Below, piece by piece: positions 53,578-63,746 of a stretch of DNA of 64,000 bases. Within the stretch, counting starts at the first letter, position 1. The number at the start of each line of letters is the position of its first letter. The notes below the pieces were generated by a model. That model was not told the origin of the DNA and made no database searches. It was given only the letters and a program-made list of their open reading frames with translations. The stretch is from Erysipelotrichaceae bacterium (GTDB lineage: Bacteria; Bacillota_I; Bacilli_A; Erysipelotrichales; Erysipelotrichaceae). The DNA is taken from the NCBI GenBank assembly GCA_017473335.1, contig JAFULN010000026.1, positions 95,768 to 159,767 on the forward strand, given 5' to 3'. Made by a program: the position numbers and the translations under genes.

Positions 53578-53623
53578 CAACTCACCTCAGTTATGTATAT
53601 GCAAAACCGAAGTCAACTAGAAG

Positions 53624-54787
53624 CTAGTCTTTCTTTAATAAAGAAGATGCACGAACAAGATGTGCAGATTTCATCTGACGATTTAAATCATTGATTACAT
53701 CATCCGTACTACTTGGCTTAAATTCTTCAAAAAGATTGAGCTGTATCTTGGAAGAAGCAATAGAATTTAAATTTGATATCCCTATTCCAACATGACGAAC
53801 GGCCATTTCATCCTGATTTTCATCATAAAGCATCATCGCCTGTTCAAAGATTGTATCAGCATCCTGAATTGGATAAATCAAACGTTTAGAACGTACAATC
53901 GTTTCAAATGTAAAATATCGAACTGAAATAGAAATAACATTTCCCATGATTCCATTCTCTTTTAATCGTGATGACAATTCATAGGATAATCTTCTAAAAT
54001 GTGCTCTAATCTCATCATATTCAGTAATGTCATCCATAAATGTACGAGATTGAGACATTGATTTCATATTTGAATTTGTAGTAATTTCAGAGCTAGAAAT
54101 ACCATAACAGCGATCAATAACAGCTTTTGTATTTTTTCCTAATATTTTAGAAAGCAATTGAAGATTAGAATACTGTGCAAGATCACCTATTGTCATTATC
54201 CCCATTGTGTTCAATGCTTTCGAAGTCTTTTTTCCAATGCCGTACATATCCGAAACTGGCAAAGGCCAAAGCTTCTTCTGAACTTCAGACTTTCTAAGAA
54301 TTGTAATCCCCATGGGTTTTCTCATGTCACTTGCCATTTTAGCTAAGAACTTATTTGGTGCTACACCAATTGAACATTTCAATTTTAATTCATTTTTCAA
54401 TTGTTTTTGAATTTGCCACGCTAAGTCTAATGGTCTAGCAAACTTTTTTATAATTTCAGTCATATCAGCATAACATTCATCAACAGATGCCTGTTCAACG
54501 TAGGGGGTATATTGATGTATAATTTGAATAAACTTCTCTGAAAGCTCTTCATAATAGCTGTAATGACCTTTAACGATAATCAGATCTGGACAAAGCTCAA
54601 TCGCTTCTTGAATAGGCATCGCAGAATGCACACCATAAGCACGAGCTTCATAATTGGCAGTTGATACTACACTTCGCCTAGATAATCCTGATACTGCAAC
54701 TGGTTTCCCTGCAATTGATGGATCTAAAATTTCTTCTGCACTTGCATAAAATGAATTTAAATCAATATGAAAAATGACTCTAGCCAT
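53624..54787 (-). CDS. dinB: DNA polymerase IV
   Basis: Y-family translesion polymerase. Active-site acids in HIDLNSFYASAEE (residues 6-18) and SVDECYADMTE (near 97-107); thumb and little-finger domains follow. About 387 residues. ATG 54787 is used because GGTGAT lies 6 bases upstream; that site is in the 3' arm of the spo0A terminator. An upstream in-frame ATG at 54805 lies in the hairpin loop. Confidence 0.93.
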   Translation of the reverse strand: MARVIFHIDLNSFYASAEEILDPSIAGKPVAVSGLSRRSVVSTANYEARAYGVHSAMPIQEAIELCPDLIIVKGHYSYYEELSEKFIQIIHQYTPYVEQASVDECYADMTEIIKKFARPLDLAWQIQKQLKNELKLKCSIGVAPNKFLAKMASDMRKPMGITILRKSEVQKKLWPLPVSDMYGIGKKTSKALNTMGIMTIGDLAQYSNLQLLSKILGKNTKAVIDRCYGISSSEITTNSNMKSMSQSRTFMDDITEYDEIRAHFRRLSYELSSRLKENGIMGNVISISVRYFTFETIVRSKRLIYPIQDADTIFEQAMMLYDENQDEMAVRHVGIGISNLNSIASSKIQLNLFEEFKPSSTDDVINDLNRQMKSAHLVRASSLLKKD

Positions 54788-54830
54788 GAAAAAATCACCA
54801 TTCATATTTTATCATAGAATGGTGATTTTG
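54788..54830 (-). terminator. spo0A terminator containing the dinB ribosome site
   Basis: Minus strand: AATCACCATTC (54828-54818 region) pairs with GAATGGTGATT (54803-54793), 11 pairs, 14-base loop, then six Ts. The dinB start codon follows the T-run at once, and its GGTGAT is part of the stem. Confidence 0.88.
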
Positions 54831-54834
54831 TCTT

Positions 54835-55662
54835 TTAACGAACTTTATAAACCTGTGACTGATTCATCTTTAAACGATGTTCCAAACGAAGTTTATCTGA
54901 TATCATTGCGATGAACTCAGAATTTGTTGGTTTTGCCTTAGAAGCACTAATCGTATACGCAAAGATTTCATCAATGGCATCAATATTCCCGCGATTCCAC
55001 GCAACTTCTATCGCATGACGAATTGCTCTTTCTACACGTGATGCTGTTGTCATATATCTTCTTGCGATTTCAGGATAAAGTACTTTTGTAATTTGTCCTA
55101 AATAATCAATATTTAAGTAAGTTTCAAGGATTGCAGTTCTTAAATACATATATCCTTTAATATGTGCAGGTATACCAATTTCATGAAGAATTGAAGTAAT
55201 CTCACGTTCCAGCTGAAATCTCTGCAGTTTCTCTTCTGACTCAAGATCTACATCAAATGGAATCATAATCTCATTTTGTCCACTCTTTTCTTTTTGTGAT
55301 ACCAGCTGCACACACTTTTCAACAAACTGTTTAGGATGTATTGGTTTCAGCATAAAATAATCTACTTTTCTATCTTGCATTTCTGAAATCAGTGTTTCGT
55401 TAGTGATACTTGAAGTACACATAACTTGTCCATATTGCACACCATAAGATTTACATTGTTTTAACAGCTCAATACCATCAACTTTTGGCATAATACAGTC
55501 TACCACCAGTAAATCAATTCTTTTAGGTCCATGCATCAGGAAATCTTCACCATCTTCATATGTACCTAGCACTTCGAACATTGAATTTTTCTTTAATTCA
55601 ATGGATAAGCTTTCTTTAAAGCTTGCGTTATCATCTACAATGACAATTGTTTTCTTTTCCAT
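54835..55662 (-). CDS. spo0A: Sporulation master regulator Spo0A
   Basis: Response regulator that starts endospore formation. Receiver domain (1-125) with the acidic pocket VDDN, phosphoacceptor Asp in [17 protein letters not shown] (near 56) and Lys in [13 protein letters not shown]-terminal Spo0A DNA-binding domain from about 160 with [16 protein letters not shown] and [23 protein letters not shown]. 275 residues. GGAAGTGG precedes ATG. Confidence 0.98.
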   Translation of the reverse strand: MEKKTIVIVDDNASFKESLSIELKKNSMFEVLGTYEDGEDFLMHGPKRIDLLVVDCIMPKVDGIELLKQCKSYGVQYGQVMCTSSITNETLISEMQDRKVDYFMLKPIHPKQFVEKCVQLVSQKEKSGQNEIMIPFDVDLESEEKLQRFQLEREITSILHEIGIPAHIKGYMYLRTAILETYLNIDYLGQITKVLYPEIARRYMTTASRVERAIRHAIEVAWNRGNIDAIDEIFAYTISASKAKPTNSEFIAMISDKLRLEHRLKMNQSQVYKVR

Positions 55663-55689
55663 CTCGTTCCACTTCCTTTGTACATAGAC

Positions 55690-55733
55690 ATTATAGAGAA
55701 ATGAAACGACGAAAAAGGTCGGTTTATGTCGAA
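55690..55733 (-). promoter_or_regulatory. spo0A promoter with a 0A box
   Basis: Minus-strand TATAAT at 55695-55690 with no good -35. A perfect 0A box TGTCGAA (plus strand 55727-55733, TTCGACA on minus) sits about 35 bases upstream of the -10, and a near match (CGACGAA at 55707-55713) lies between. This suggests autoregulation by phosphorylated Spo0A. Confidence 0.68.
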
Positions 55734-55744
55734 ACTGGAAAAAA

Positions 55745-56743
55745 TTAGATTAAATCTGATTGTTTGAGCATCCATTCAATATATATTCCATAACCCTTAT
55801 GAGGATTTGAAGGAATCATATGTGTCAGTGCACCAACAATTTTTCCATTTTGTATGATTGGAGATCCACTCATCCCCTGTATGATACCACCAGATTTCTG
55901 AAGCAGTCTTTTATCAGTAATGACAAGTTCAATGCCTTTTACATCAGGAAAATCTTGTCGATGAAGCTTAGTAATCTGTATTTCATATTCTTGTACTTCT
56001 GTACCATCAATAACAGTTAATATAGAGGCTGAACCTAGTTGAATATTTGATTGAAGACCAATTTCCATTATTTGGTAAGATGTTAATTGAGTGTATTTAC
56101 CAAATAAACCAAACGAATTGTTGATTAGAATATTCCCTATTGGATTACTAGCTGACTTACTTGCTTTTTGTCCAGGCTGATTTAAAACTGACGGTTCAAC
56201 TTCTATAACTGTTCCTAGCTCAATAGTTCCTTGATGTATATCAGCAGTATCATTTGTTGTTTTTTCAGTAATTTCATGCCCCAGTGCTCCATAAGTATGA
56301 TTTTGAGGATCATAATAAGTGATTGTGCCTATCCCTGAAATATGATCTTTGACATAAAATCCAGTTTTAAATGTATTTTTCTCATCATCATAATAAAGAT
56401 ATAGTTTTGCATTTTTTCTTTCATTATTACGTTTTACTACAACATCTACTGAAGAGCTGGTAATCTTTTGTGATGCAATGATATGATTTAAATCAGAATT
56501 TGATCTTACAGGATGATTATCTGCTGTGATAATCAAATCTGTAATCTGTACAGAATCATTTGGATGACTTTTTATTTGCTGATCATTGCAGCTAAATTCA
56601 AAACTCCCACTAACAAGTACACCTTCATACTGTGCATCAATAAGGATTGTTTGTCCTGATACATAAAGCACTCTAGGTGCTGCTGAAAGATGTATAAAGC
56701 TTAATAGAAGCGCAAAGAAAAAACAGCAGAATCTTTTTAACAT
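55745..56743 (-). CDS. spoIVB: SpoIVB signalling serine peptidase (S55)
   Basis: Spore-coat-side protease that triggers sigma-K activation. 332 residues: signal-anchor (5-22), a PDZ domain (about 60-110, [15 protein letters not shown]...), then the S55 peptidase with GALGHEITE (His) and [12 protein letters not shown] (Ser). AAGGAGTG precedes ATG. The order recN-spoIVB-spo0A is standard in spore formers. Confidence 0.93.
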   Translation of the reverse strand: MLKRFCCFFFALLLSFIHLSAAPRVLYVSGQTILIDAQYEGVLVSGSFEFSCNDQQIKSHPNDSVQITDLIITADNHPVRSNSDLNHIIASQKITSSSVDVVVKRNNERKNAKLYLYYDDEKNTFKTGFYVKDHISGIGTITYYDPQNHTYGALGHEITEKTTNDTADIHQGTIELGTVIEVEPSVLNQPGQKASKSASNPIGNILINNSFGLFGKYTQLTSYQIMEIGLQSNIQLGSASILTVIDGTEVQEYEIQITKLHRQDFPDVKGIELVITDKRLLQKSGGIIQGMSGSPIIQNGKIVGALTHMIPSNPHKGYGIYIEWMLKQSDLI

Positions 56744-56799
56744 CTAATCACTCCTTTATGAAGTTATGATGTGATAAAGTCTGCTGTCAAATTCAGTCA

Positions 56800-58461
56800 T
56801 TATTTGGCAGATAATGCTTGGTTTGTTCTATAAAGTTCCTTTGCAGCATTGATTGAATGCTCATTGACTGAACCATAGGCAATTGTAGCAATCTGTTCAA
56901 TACGTTCATTTTCATTGAGCTCATGAATAGAAATCACTGAACGTCCTTCATTAACTTTCTTTGAAACAAATACATGTGTATCTGCACAAGAAGCAACCTG
57001 AGCTAAGTGTGTAACACTAAACACTTGAGCACTTGAAGATAAAAGTGACATTTTAAGCCCAATAGAAGTCGCTACAGCTCCGGAAACACCTGTATCAATC
57101 TCGTCAAAGATAACACAAGAAATTCCCTGTAAAGCCGTAAAAATCGTCTTTAACCCCAGCATCAAACGGGAAAGTTCACCACCACTGGCAACCATCTTCA
57201 ATGGACGAAGAATTTCCTGAGGATTCATAGAAATCAAGAATTCAATATCATCAATCCCCGTACTATTCCCTTCAAATGTATTAAAATCCACAGAAAACTG
57301 AGCATAAGGAAGCATCAAATCTCTTAATTGAACCACAACTTTCTTTTCAAGTTCAATAGCAGCAGATTTTCTTAGCTCAGAGAGTTTCTCAGCACAATGA
57401 AGAAATGTCTGATAATTGTCATTCATTTGTTTCTCTAAACGTTGTAAAGTCTGCTGACGATTTTCCAATGAATCCAACAACTCAATATTTTTGTGCATAT
57501 GATCAAGTACAGCTTGAATAGAACGTCCATATTTACGTTTTAAACGTCCAATTTCAAACAAACGACTCTGAAGTTCATTCATTTCATCTTCATCATAAGA
57601 CTGGTTATCTCTAAGATCTTTCAGCTGCTCAATACAGTCTTTTAAATCATAATACTTTTCTTTAAAAAGTTCACTAATCTTTTTTATCGAATCATAATCA
57701 CTGATTTGATTTAAATTAGAACTAATTTCATATAAAAGTTCATCAGCGCCGCCATCTTTTTCAAAATATTCAATAGATTCAGATAAACGACCATAAATTT
57801 TTTCAAAACTTTGAATCAGTTTTAAACGATCTTCAAGTTCTTCATCTTCATTCACATATAGATGAGCTTTCTCAATTTCTTCAATTTCAAAGCGAAGATA
57901 ATCAACATCATTTTCAGTAAGTGAAGTATTTAGAAAATCTTCATATTGTTTTTTAGAAGCAGCATATGCTTTCCAGTGCTGTTCTGTTTCATCACGAAGT
58001 GTTTTATCTTTTAATGTTTTATCTAAAAGTAATAGATGAGAATTTTTATTTAAAAGATACTGGGTATCATGCTGAGAGTGAATATCAATCAAATTAGATG
58101 TAATAGCCTTAAGCTGTTGAAGATTAGCTGTTTTTCCATTGATTTTGATTGAACTCTTTCCATCTTTACTAATCTCTCGATAAAGATGCAAATCATGGTT
58201 CGTATTTAGATTAAGTTCTTTTAACACATCCTGATTTACATTATCAAGTGAAAATAGTCCAGTAATCACGGCTTTCTGTTTGCCTCGCTGAACAAAAGAA
58301 GCACTTGCACGTTCACCACACAATAGTGAAATTGCATCAATCAGCAGGCTTTTACCAGCGCCTGTTTCTCCAGTAAATGCTGTAAAGCCACAATGAAAAT
58401 CAAGATTGCATTCATCAATCAAAGCAAAGTTTTCAACATGCAGTTGTTTTAACAAGTTCAT
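56800..58461 (-). CDS. recN: DNA repair protein RecN
   Basis: SMC-like ATPase for double-strand break repair. Walker A GETGAGKS near residue 31, long coiled coil (about 150-370), signature ASGGELSRLMLGL near 425 and Walker B CVIFDEIDTGVSG near 463. 553 residues from ATG 58461, which overlaps the dxs stop by four bases behind AGAGGGG. An ATG at 58494 would extend into dxs. Confidence 0.95.
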   Translation of the reverse strand: MNLLKQLHVENFALIDECNLDFHCGFTAFTGETGAGKSLLIDAISLLCGERASASFVQRGKQKAVITGLFSLDNVNQDVLKELNLNTNHDLHLYREISKDGKSSIKINGKTANLQQLKAITSNLIDIHSQHDTQYLLNKNSHLLLLDKTLKDKTLRDETEQHWKAYAASKKQYEDFLNTSLTENDVDYLRFEIEEIEKAHLYVNEDEELEDRLKLIQSFEKIYGRLSESIEYFEKDGGADELLYEISSNLNQISDYDSIKKISELFKEKYYDLKDCIEQLKDLRDNQSYDEDEMNELQSRLFEIGRLKRKYGRSIQAVLDHMHKNIELLDSLENRQQTLQRLEKQMNDNYQTFLHCAEKLSELRKSAAIELEKKVVVQLRDLMLPYAQFSVDFNTFEGNSTGIDDIEFLISMNPQEILRPLKMVASGGELSRLMLGLKTIFTALQGISCVIFDEIDTGVSGAVATSIGLKMSLLSSSAQVFSVTHLAQVASCADTHVFVSKKVNEGRSVISIHELNENERIEQIATIAYGSVNEHSINAAKELYRTNQALSAK

Positions 58462-60335
58462 TCCCCTCTTTCTTTGTTGAGAAGTTTTAGACATGCTTCA
58501 CAAACAGTATTCAAATCAATGTGTTCATGTCTACGAATCTGATTCATTGCACCAAAAGTCACATAATGATCCCCAATACCAATACGTTCAATCTTTAAAG
58601 TCTTGTGATGATCACAGCACCATTCTAAAACAGCACTTGATAAACCTCCAGCTTTCATGTCTGTTTCATAGATAAGTACTGGAAGCTGTTCATCAGACAG
58701 CATCATCAGCATTTTTTCATCAAGAGGTTTAAAGAAACGAGCATTCACAATACGAATAGGAAGATTATTTGTCATCATTTTATTTTTTAGACGATCAACA
58801 TCAGGGCCATACGTAATTACTGTCATATTAACTTGTTCAGGCTCATAAACAATTGACCATGATCCAATTGCAATCGGTTCACTCTGTACTGTTTCCTGAT
58901 AAGCACCCGATCCGCGAGGATAGCGAATCGCAAAAGGATGATTCTGTTTGAAGGCACAGGTTAAAATCTGCTGCAGCTCATTAGAATCTTTTGGCTGAGC
59001 TAATATCAAATTTGGCAATGAGCGTAAAATAGAGATATCAAAAACACCATGATGTGTATCACCATCTTCGCCAACCAAACCTGCACGGTCTATTCCAATG
59101 ACCACAGGCAAATCCATACGGCAGATGTCATGATTGATCTGATCATATGCACGCTGTAAAAATGAAGAATACAGACACAAGAAAGGACGTTTTCCCTCAA
59201 GTGCTAAAGCCGCTGCAAATGTTGCTGCATGTTCTTCCGCAATTCCACAGTCAAAGCTTCTTTCTGGATATAACGCAAAGAATTTTTCAAGTTTACTGCC
59301 TGTAATCATTGCGGGAGTAATAGCACAGATTCTTTCATCCTGTTTAGCTAATCTCACAAGTGGTTCACTGACAATCTGACTCCATGATAAATGTCCTTGA
59401 GGCAATGAGTGATGAGACATTCCAGTTTCTACATTAAACGAAGAAACACCATGCCATTTTCCCTCACTGTCATTTTCACAGAATGGATAACCTTTTCCTT
59501 TTTTAGTTAATACATGAACGACAACAGGTCCTTCATGTTTTTTTGCAACTTCAAGAATTTGGATAAGACTCTTTATATCATGACCATCAACAGGTCCTAA
59601 ATATTCCAAGCCAAATTCCCCAAATACACTAGAATCAACCACTTCATTTTTAATATAGTTTTTTACTGCTGTCATGGATTTAAGAACTGTTTTACCTACT
59701 GCATTGTGATCGAGTCTGTTCTTTAAGTCAGCCTTTAATGTATTGTATCCTTTTGATGTTCTTAATTTAGAAAATCCATTGGTTAGTGCTCCTACATTTT
59801 GAGAGATGCTCATATTATTGTCATTAAACACAATAATCAAATTACGTTTTTGATCACCAATCTGATTTAAAGCTTCCAAAGACATTCCTGAGCTCATAGA
59901 GCCATCCCCAATAACAGGTACTATATGATAATGTTCATGATTCAAATCACGCGCTACAGCCATACCAAGAGCTGCAGAAAGAGATGTTGATGAATGTCCA
60001 GCTTCCCAAACATCATGAACAGATTCACTTCTTTTCTGAAATCCAGAAATCCCCTGATATTGACGAAGTTTAGAAAAATCTTTAGCACGTCCTGTTAAAA
60101 TCTTATGAATGTAGCATTGATGTCCAACATCAAAGAAAATCTTATCTACAGGACTGTTAAATACACGATGCAAGGCAATCGTCAGTTCAACTACTCCAAG
60201 ATTGCTTGAAAGATGACCACCCGTACGCGATACACTCTCAATTAGAAAATGCCGGATTTCTCCAGCTAGTTGTTCCATTTCATGAATGCTAAGTTTCTTC
60301 AAGAATTTAGGATCAGTAATTTGAGTTAAATCCAT
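58458..60335 (-). CDS. dxs: 1-deoxy-D-xylulose-5-phosphate synthase
   Basis: First step of the MEP isoprenoid pathway: pyruvate plus glyceraldehyde 3-phosphate. Thiamine site GDGSMSSGMSLEALNQIG (near 145-162) with FNDNNMSIS, and the catalytic Glu in EEHAATFAAALA near 367. The transketolase C-terminal domain is complete. 625 residues. ATG 60335 lies behind AGGAGTG; GTG 60344 is less likely. Confidence 0.97.
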   Translation of the reverse strand: MDLTQITDPKFLKKLSIHEMEQLAGEIRHFLIESVSRTGGHLSSNLGVVELTIALHRVFNSPVDKIFFDVGHQCYIHKILTGRAKDFSKLRQYQGISGFQKRSESVHDVWEAGHSSTSLSAALGMAVARDLNHEHYHIVPVIGDGSMSSGMSLEALNQIGDQKRNLIIVFNDNNMSISQNVGALTNGFSKLRTSKGYNTLKADLKNRLDHNAVGKTVLKSMTAVKNYIKNEVVDSSVFGEFGLEYLGPVDGHDIKSLIQILEVAKKHEGPVVVHVLTKKGKGYPFCENDSEGKWHGVSSFNVETGMSHHSLPQGHLSWSQIVSEPLVRLAKQDERICAITPAMITGSKLEKFFALYPERSFDCGIAEEHAATFAAALALEGKRPFLCLYSSFLQRAYDQINHDICRMDLPVVIGIDRAGLVGEDGDTHHGVFDISILRSLPNLILAQPKDSNELQQILTCAFKQNHPFAIRYPRGSGAYQETVQSEPIAIGSWSIVYEPEQVNMTVITYGPDVDRLKNKMMTNNLPIRIVNARFFKPLDEKMLMMLSDEQLPVLIYETDMKAGGLSSAVLEWCCDHHKTLKIERIGIGDHYVTFGAMNQIRRHEHIDLNTVCEACLKLLNKERGE

Positions 60336-60349
60336 AAAACACACTCCTA

Positions 60350-61189
60350 TCAGCGCTTACGACCTTTCATTTCTATCAAAAGATCAACAATTCTCGCTGT
60401 ATCAAAACTGCATTCCCCTAATTTAATAAGCATCTTCTCATAGACTTCTTCAAGAAGTGCTTCACTTTTTTCTATCCCTAAAATTGAACAAGTTGTTGAT
60501 TTGTGTGAATCAGCATCTTTTCCAATTGTTTTCCCCATCATTTCAGATGTGCTTGTCACATCTAGTATATCATCCTGAATCTGAAAAGCCAAACCAAGAA
60601 GCAATCCTACTTCGTCAAGTCGAGCGCATTCTAGAGATTTACCAGCTACAATAGCTCCAAGCTGAAGTGCGCAGCTGAATAGTCGTCCTGTTTTATTCAA
60701 ATGAATTTTCTCAAGCATTTCATAAGTACAGTCAGGATTATTTTCATTCGTTAAATCAAGAATCTGTCCCAGCACCATACCATCAGCACCAGCATTATCC
60801 GCAAGTACTTTCATACATTGTGCTTTTACGGAATCTGAATATTTAGAGCGACCAATATGACAGAAAGCCTCTGTCAAAAGACCATCACCCGCCAAAATAG
60901 CAGTAGCTTCATCAAACTGCACATGACACGTTTTTCTTCCTCTTCTAAGATCATCATCATCCATAGCAGGAAGGTCATCATGAATTAATGAATAAGTATG
61001 TATCATTTCAAGTGAAGCAGCAGCTGGATATGCATCTTCCTCATGTAAGCCGCAGCATTGAGCAGTCAGCATGACAAGTTTAGGACGAAGACGTTTACCA
61101 GGTGCCATCAATGAATACTGCATTGCCTCTTTTACACGGCTATCAGTGACAGGATCCAATGCATGCAGTAAATATTCTTCTAAAGTCAT
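60350..61189 (-). CDS. ispA: Polyprenyl diphosphate synthase (farnesyl/geranylgeranyl type)
   Basis: Chain-elongating isoprenyl synthase. First Asp-rich motif DDLPAMDDDDLRRG near residues 77-90 and the second QIQDDILD near 215. 279 residues. Start ATG 61189 is preferred over GTG 61198, with AGGTGAG upstream. It follows xseB by one base or overlap, and dxs lies downstream, so isoprenoid genes are grouped. Product length (C15 or C20) is not decided by sequence reading here. Confidence 0.93.
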   Translation of the reverse strand: MTLEEYLLHALDPVTDSRVKEAMQYSLMAPGKRLRPKLVMLTAQCCGLHEEDAYPAAASLEMIHTYSLIHDDLPAMDDDDLRRGRKTCHVQFDEATAILAGDGLLTEAFCHIGRSKYSDSVKAQCMKVLADNAGADGMVLGQILDLTNENNPDCTYEMLEKIHLNKTGRLFSCALQLGAIVAGKSLECARLDEVGLLLGLAFQIQDDILDVTSTSEMMGKTIGKDADSHKSTTCSILGIEKSEALLEEVYEKMLIKLGECSFDTARIVDLLIEMKGRKR

Positions 61190-61190
61190 A

Positions 61191-61394
61191 TTACTCACCT
61201 GTGCTTTCTTTTAAAAGCTGAGTCACTTTTTCTTCATAGTGCTTTAACTGTTCACTTAATGATTGTGAAAGCTTAAGTCCTTCCTCAAACAGTTGGATAC
61301 TTTCATCCAATGTACACTCATTCTTTTCAAGTGCAGATACAATTTCATCTAGACGTTTCATAGATTCTTCAAATGTTGGTTTCTTTTCACTCAT
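61191..61394 (-). CDS. xseB: Exodeoxyribonuclease VII small subunit
   Basis: 67 residues with FEESMKRLDEIVSALEKNECTLDESIQLFEEGLKL, the whole family signature. It overlaps xseA by four bases (ATGA), so the two subunits are coupled in translation. Confidence 0.96.
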   Translation of the reverse strand: MSEKKPTFEESMKRLDEIVSALEKNECTLDESIQLFEEGLKLSQSLSEQLKHYEEKVTQLLKESTGE

Positions 61395-62722
61395 GAAAGT
61401 TCTCCTTTTTGTTCAACTCTGCAAGTCAAGTGTCCATCACTTACTCTTAATTGTAAAATATCTTCTTTTTCAACTTGATGAATTGAAGTTACAGTTTGCT
61501 GGTTATGTGTTGCAATGCTGTAACCCCTCAATAATATTTTCAATGGACTGTATGCATCAAGTGACTGAATCTCATGTTTAACATTCAGTGATTGTTTTTG
61601 TACATTCAGTTGAATTGATGAAATCATTTTTTGTTTCTTCTTTTGAATAGTATTCAGCTGAGTATTCATTAATGAACTCATAAGACGACTGCATTTCACT
61701 ACAGAAGAACGGACTTTTTGAGCCTGATTCAATTGAGATTCCATAGCATGAATCAACTGGGAATTTAAATAGTCAAGTACCATTTGTTTTCGATGCAGCA
61801 GCATATCTGCGTTTTGAAGTACACTTCTTTGCGAAAGTGAATCCAGCTGCAGTTTCTCTATATCCAACTTACGATTTATAGCGCTCAATAATCGAGTAGA
61901 ATATTGACTCAGTTGTAAAAGTACTTCAGCAATATCCGGTGATACTGTTTCTGCAGCAGCAGTTGGAGTTGCAGCACGTACATCAGCTACAAAATCCGCA
62001 ATCGTGAAATCTATTTCATGACCAATTCCAGTTACTATAGGTGTATTTAATTGAAAAATATATCGCGCCAAGTCTTCATTGTTAAAAGCCCATAAATCCT
62101 CAATAGAGCCTCCTCCACGCGCAAGGATCAAGACATCACAATTGCTTTGATCAGCTCTTAAAATGGCTGAAATCAGCTCTAAATGTGCTGTATCCCCTTG
62201 TACAAGAGAATGAAACTCAACAATCTGTGCAACCGGCCATCTACGCTTTAATGTTGTCATAATATCTTCGCGTGCAGCTGTATTTGCGCCAACAATAACA
62301 CCAATACGCATCGGATAAGCAGGAATCATTTTTTTATGCTGCACATCAAACAACCCTTCAGAACGAAGTTTTTGTTTTAAAAGCTCAAGCTGTACATATA
62401 AATCACCAACTCCAGAAGGTTTCATTGAAGTACAATAAAGCTGTACACTTCCAGCACTTTCAAACATAGAAGTACTGCAGCTGACAATAACTTTATCTCC
62501 ATTTTTAGGAAAGAATTTCACCGCTTTCACATACGTTTGAAACATAACACAACTGATACGTGATTGATGATCCTTCAGTGAAAAATACCAGTGCCCGCTT
62601 CGATGAGCAGTAAAATTAGATATTTCCCCCTCAATCATAATTCTTTGAATCAGCGGATCATTATCCAGCTTAGATTTCAAATAGCGAACAAGCTGACTGA
62701 CAGAAATGACTCTCTGACTCAT
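61391..62722 (-). CDS. xseA: Exodeoxyribonuclease VII large subunit
   Basis: 443 residues: N-terminal OB-fold (VSQLVRYLKSKLDNDPLIQ, WYFSLKD), then the catalytic domain with GARG-type block LARGGGSIEDLWAFNNED near 205-222 and TGIGHEIDFTIADFVAD near 235. Coiled coil in the C-terminal third. Overlaps nusB by four bases. Confidence 0.96.
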   Translation of the reverse strand: MSQRVISVSQLVRYLKSKLDNDPLIQRIMIEGEISNFTAHRSGHWYFSLKDHQSRISCVMFQTYVKAVKFFPKNGDKVIVSCSTSMFESAGSVQLYCTSMKPSGVGDLYVQLELLKQKLRSEGLFDVQHKKMIPAYPMRIGVIVGANTAAREDIMTTLKRRWPVAQIVEFHSLVQGDTAHLELISAILRADQSNCDVLILARGGGSIEDLWAFNNEDLARYIFQLNTPIVTGIGHEIDFTIADFVADVRAATPTAAAETVSPDIAEVLLQLSQYSTRLLSAINRKLDIEKLQLDSLSQRSVLQNADMLLHRKQMVLDYLNSQLIHAMESQLNQAQKVRSSVVKCSRLMSSLMNTQLNTIQKKKQKMISSIQLNVQKQSLNVKHEIQSLDAYSPLKILLRGYSIATHNQQTVTSIHQVEKEDILQLRVSDGHLTCRVEQKGELS

Positions 62723-63093
62723 AGACGATCCAGTACACCATTAATCAGTTTATATGTATTGTCATCACAATAGTTTTTTGTTAAGTTAATTGCTTCATCC
62801 ATAATTACCTGTGCACTCAGTTCCTTACAGTCAAATTCAGCACAAGCTAATAATAGAATGGACTGTTCCAGATATCCAAGACGCTCAAATGTCCAATCAT
62901 CCAAAACAGCGTTGATGTATTCGATATAACGTTCTGTGCCTGCTTCCAAAGCACTCAGAATACGTTTTCCATAATCTTCGATCTCATTGACATTGTCAAA
63001 ATTATCAGCTGCTGTTTCTTTTAAATCTTTCTTTAAAAGACGGCTCTGATAAATACTGATCATAAATTTTTCTCTTAATTGATGTCGATTCAT
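62719..63093 (-). CDS. nusB: Transcription antitermination factor NusB
   Basis: All-helical RNA-binding factor for rRNA antitermination. 124 residues, with DDWTFERLGYLEQSILLLACAEF and VIMDEAINLTKNY. ATG 63093 lies behind GGAGGTG; the longer frame upstream lacks a ribosome site. First gene of the minus-strand operon. Confidence 0.92.
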   Translation of the reverse strand: MNRHQLREKFMISIYQSRLLKKDLKETAADNFDNVNEIEDYGKRILSALEAGTERYIEYINAVLDDWTFERLGYLEQSILLLACAEFDCKELSAQVIMDEAINLTKNYCDDNTYKLINGVLDRL

Positions 63094-63153
63094 AAGACAC
63101 CTCCGTACTTGTATTATTTTAACACAGTTTTCTTGTTGACGAAACTGTTTTCC

Positions 63154-63182
63154 TTTACAACCCAACTCAATTTCACTATAAT
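63154..63182 (+). promoter_or_regulatory. Promoter for the DUF5662 gene
   Basis: TTTACA (63154-63159), 17 bases, TATAAT (63177-63182). It lies back to back with the nusB start. Confidence 0.78.
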
Positions 63183-63204
63183 TCAGACATATGGAGGAAA
63201 GAAT

Positions 63205-63735
63205 ATGAATCTATTCCAAAGAATCACAGGACACCTGTCAACAATCACTCGTCATAAACTAAAAGTGACTTCTTTATGTTTTAAAATGGGACTTTATAAA
63301 CAAGGTCTGCTTCATGATTTATCAAAGTACAGCTGGGTAGAACTAAGTGCTGGTTTTAAATATTATCAAGGGGATAGATCTCCTATTGATGCTGAAAAGA
63401 AAGCATTAGGCTATTCATTAGGATGGCTCCATCATAAAGGAAGAAACAAGCACCATTGGGAATACTGGCTCGATAGAGGTGGTAAAGAAGGCCTTCTGAT
63501 GTGTTTTGAGATGCCGAAGAATTACGTTAAAGAATCTGTCTGTGACCGTGTTGCAGCATGTATGATTTATCAGAAAGATAAATACACGGATGCCTCTGCC
63601 TACAATTATTTCATGAATGGAACTGACAAAGATTACATGCATCCCAATACTGCTAAACTCATGAAGCATTATCTTACATTAATTAAAGAAAAAGGATTAG
63701 ACGAAGCCTTCAATATTATTAAGGCGGATGTCTAA
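63205..63735 (+). CDS. DUF5662 family protein
   Basis: 176-residue cytosolic protein. GLLHDLSKYSWVELSAG (near 36-52), WLHHKGRNKHHWEYW (near 75-89) with several conserved His and Asp, resembling an HD-like metal site. GGAGGAAAGAAT precedes ATG 63205. Function unknown. Its 3' end doubles as the first arm of the terminator. Confidence 0.8.
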   Translation: MNLFQRITGHLSTITRHKLKVTSLCFKMGLYKQGLLHDLSKYSWVELSAGFKYYQGDRSPIDAEKKALGYSLGWLHHKGRNKHHWEYWLDRGGKEGLLMCFEMPKNYVKESVCDRVAACMIYQKDKYTDASAYNYFMNGTDKDYMHPNTAKLMKHYLTLIKEKGLDEAFNIIKADV

Positions 63736-63746
63736 TCCTCTTTTTT
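63694..63746 (+). terminator. Terminator whose 5' arm is inside the DUF5662 coding region
   Basis: GGATTAGAC (63694-63702) with inner GCCTT pairs to AAGGC and GTCTAATCC (63730-63738), then TCTTTTTT. The first arm is the last dozen codons of the gene. Confidence 0.82.
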
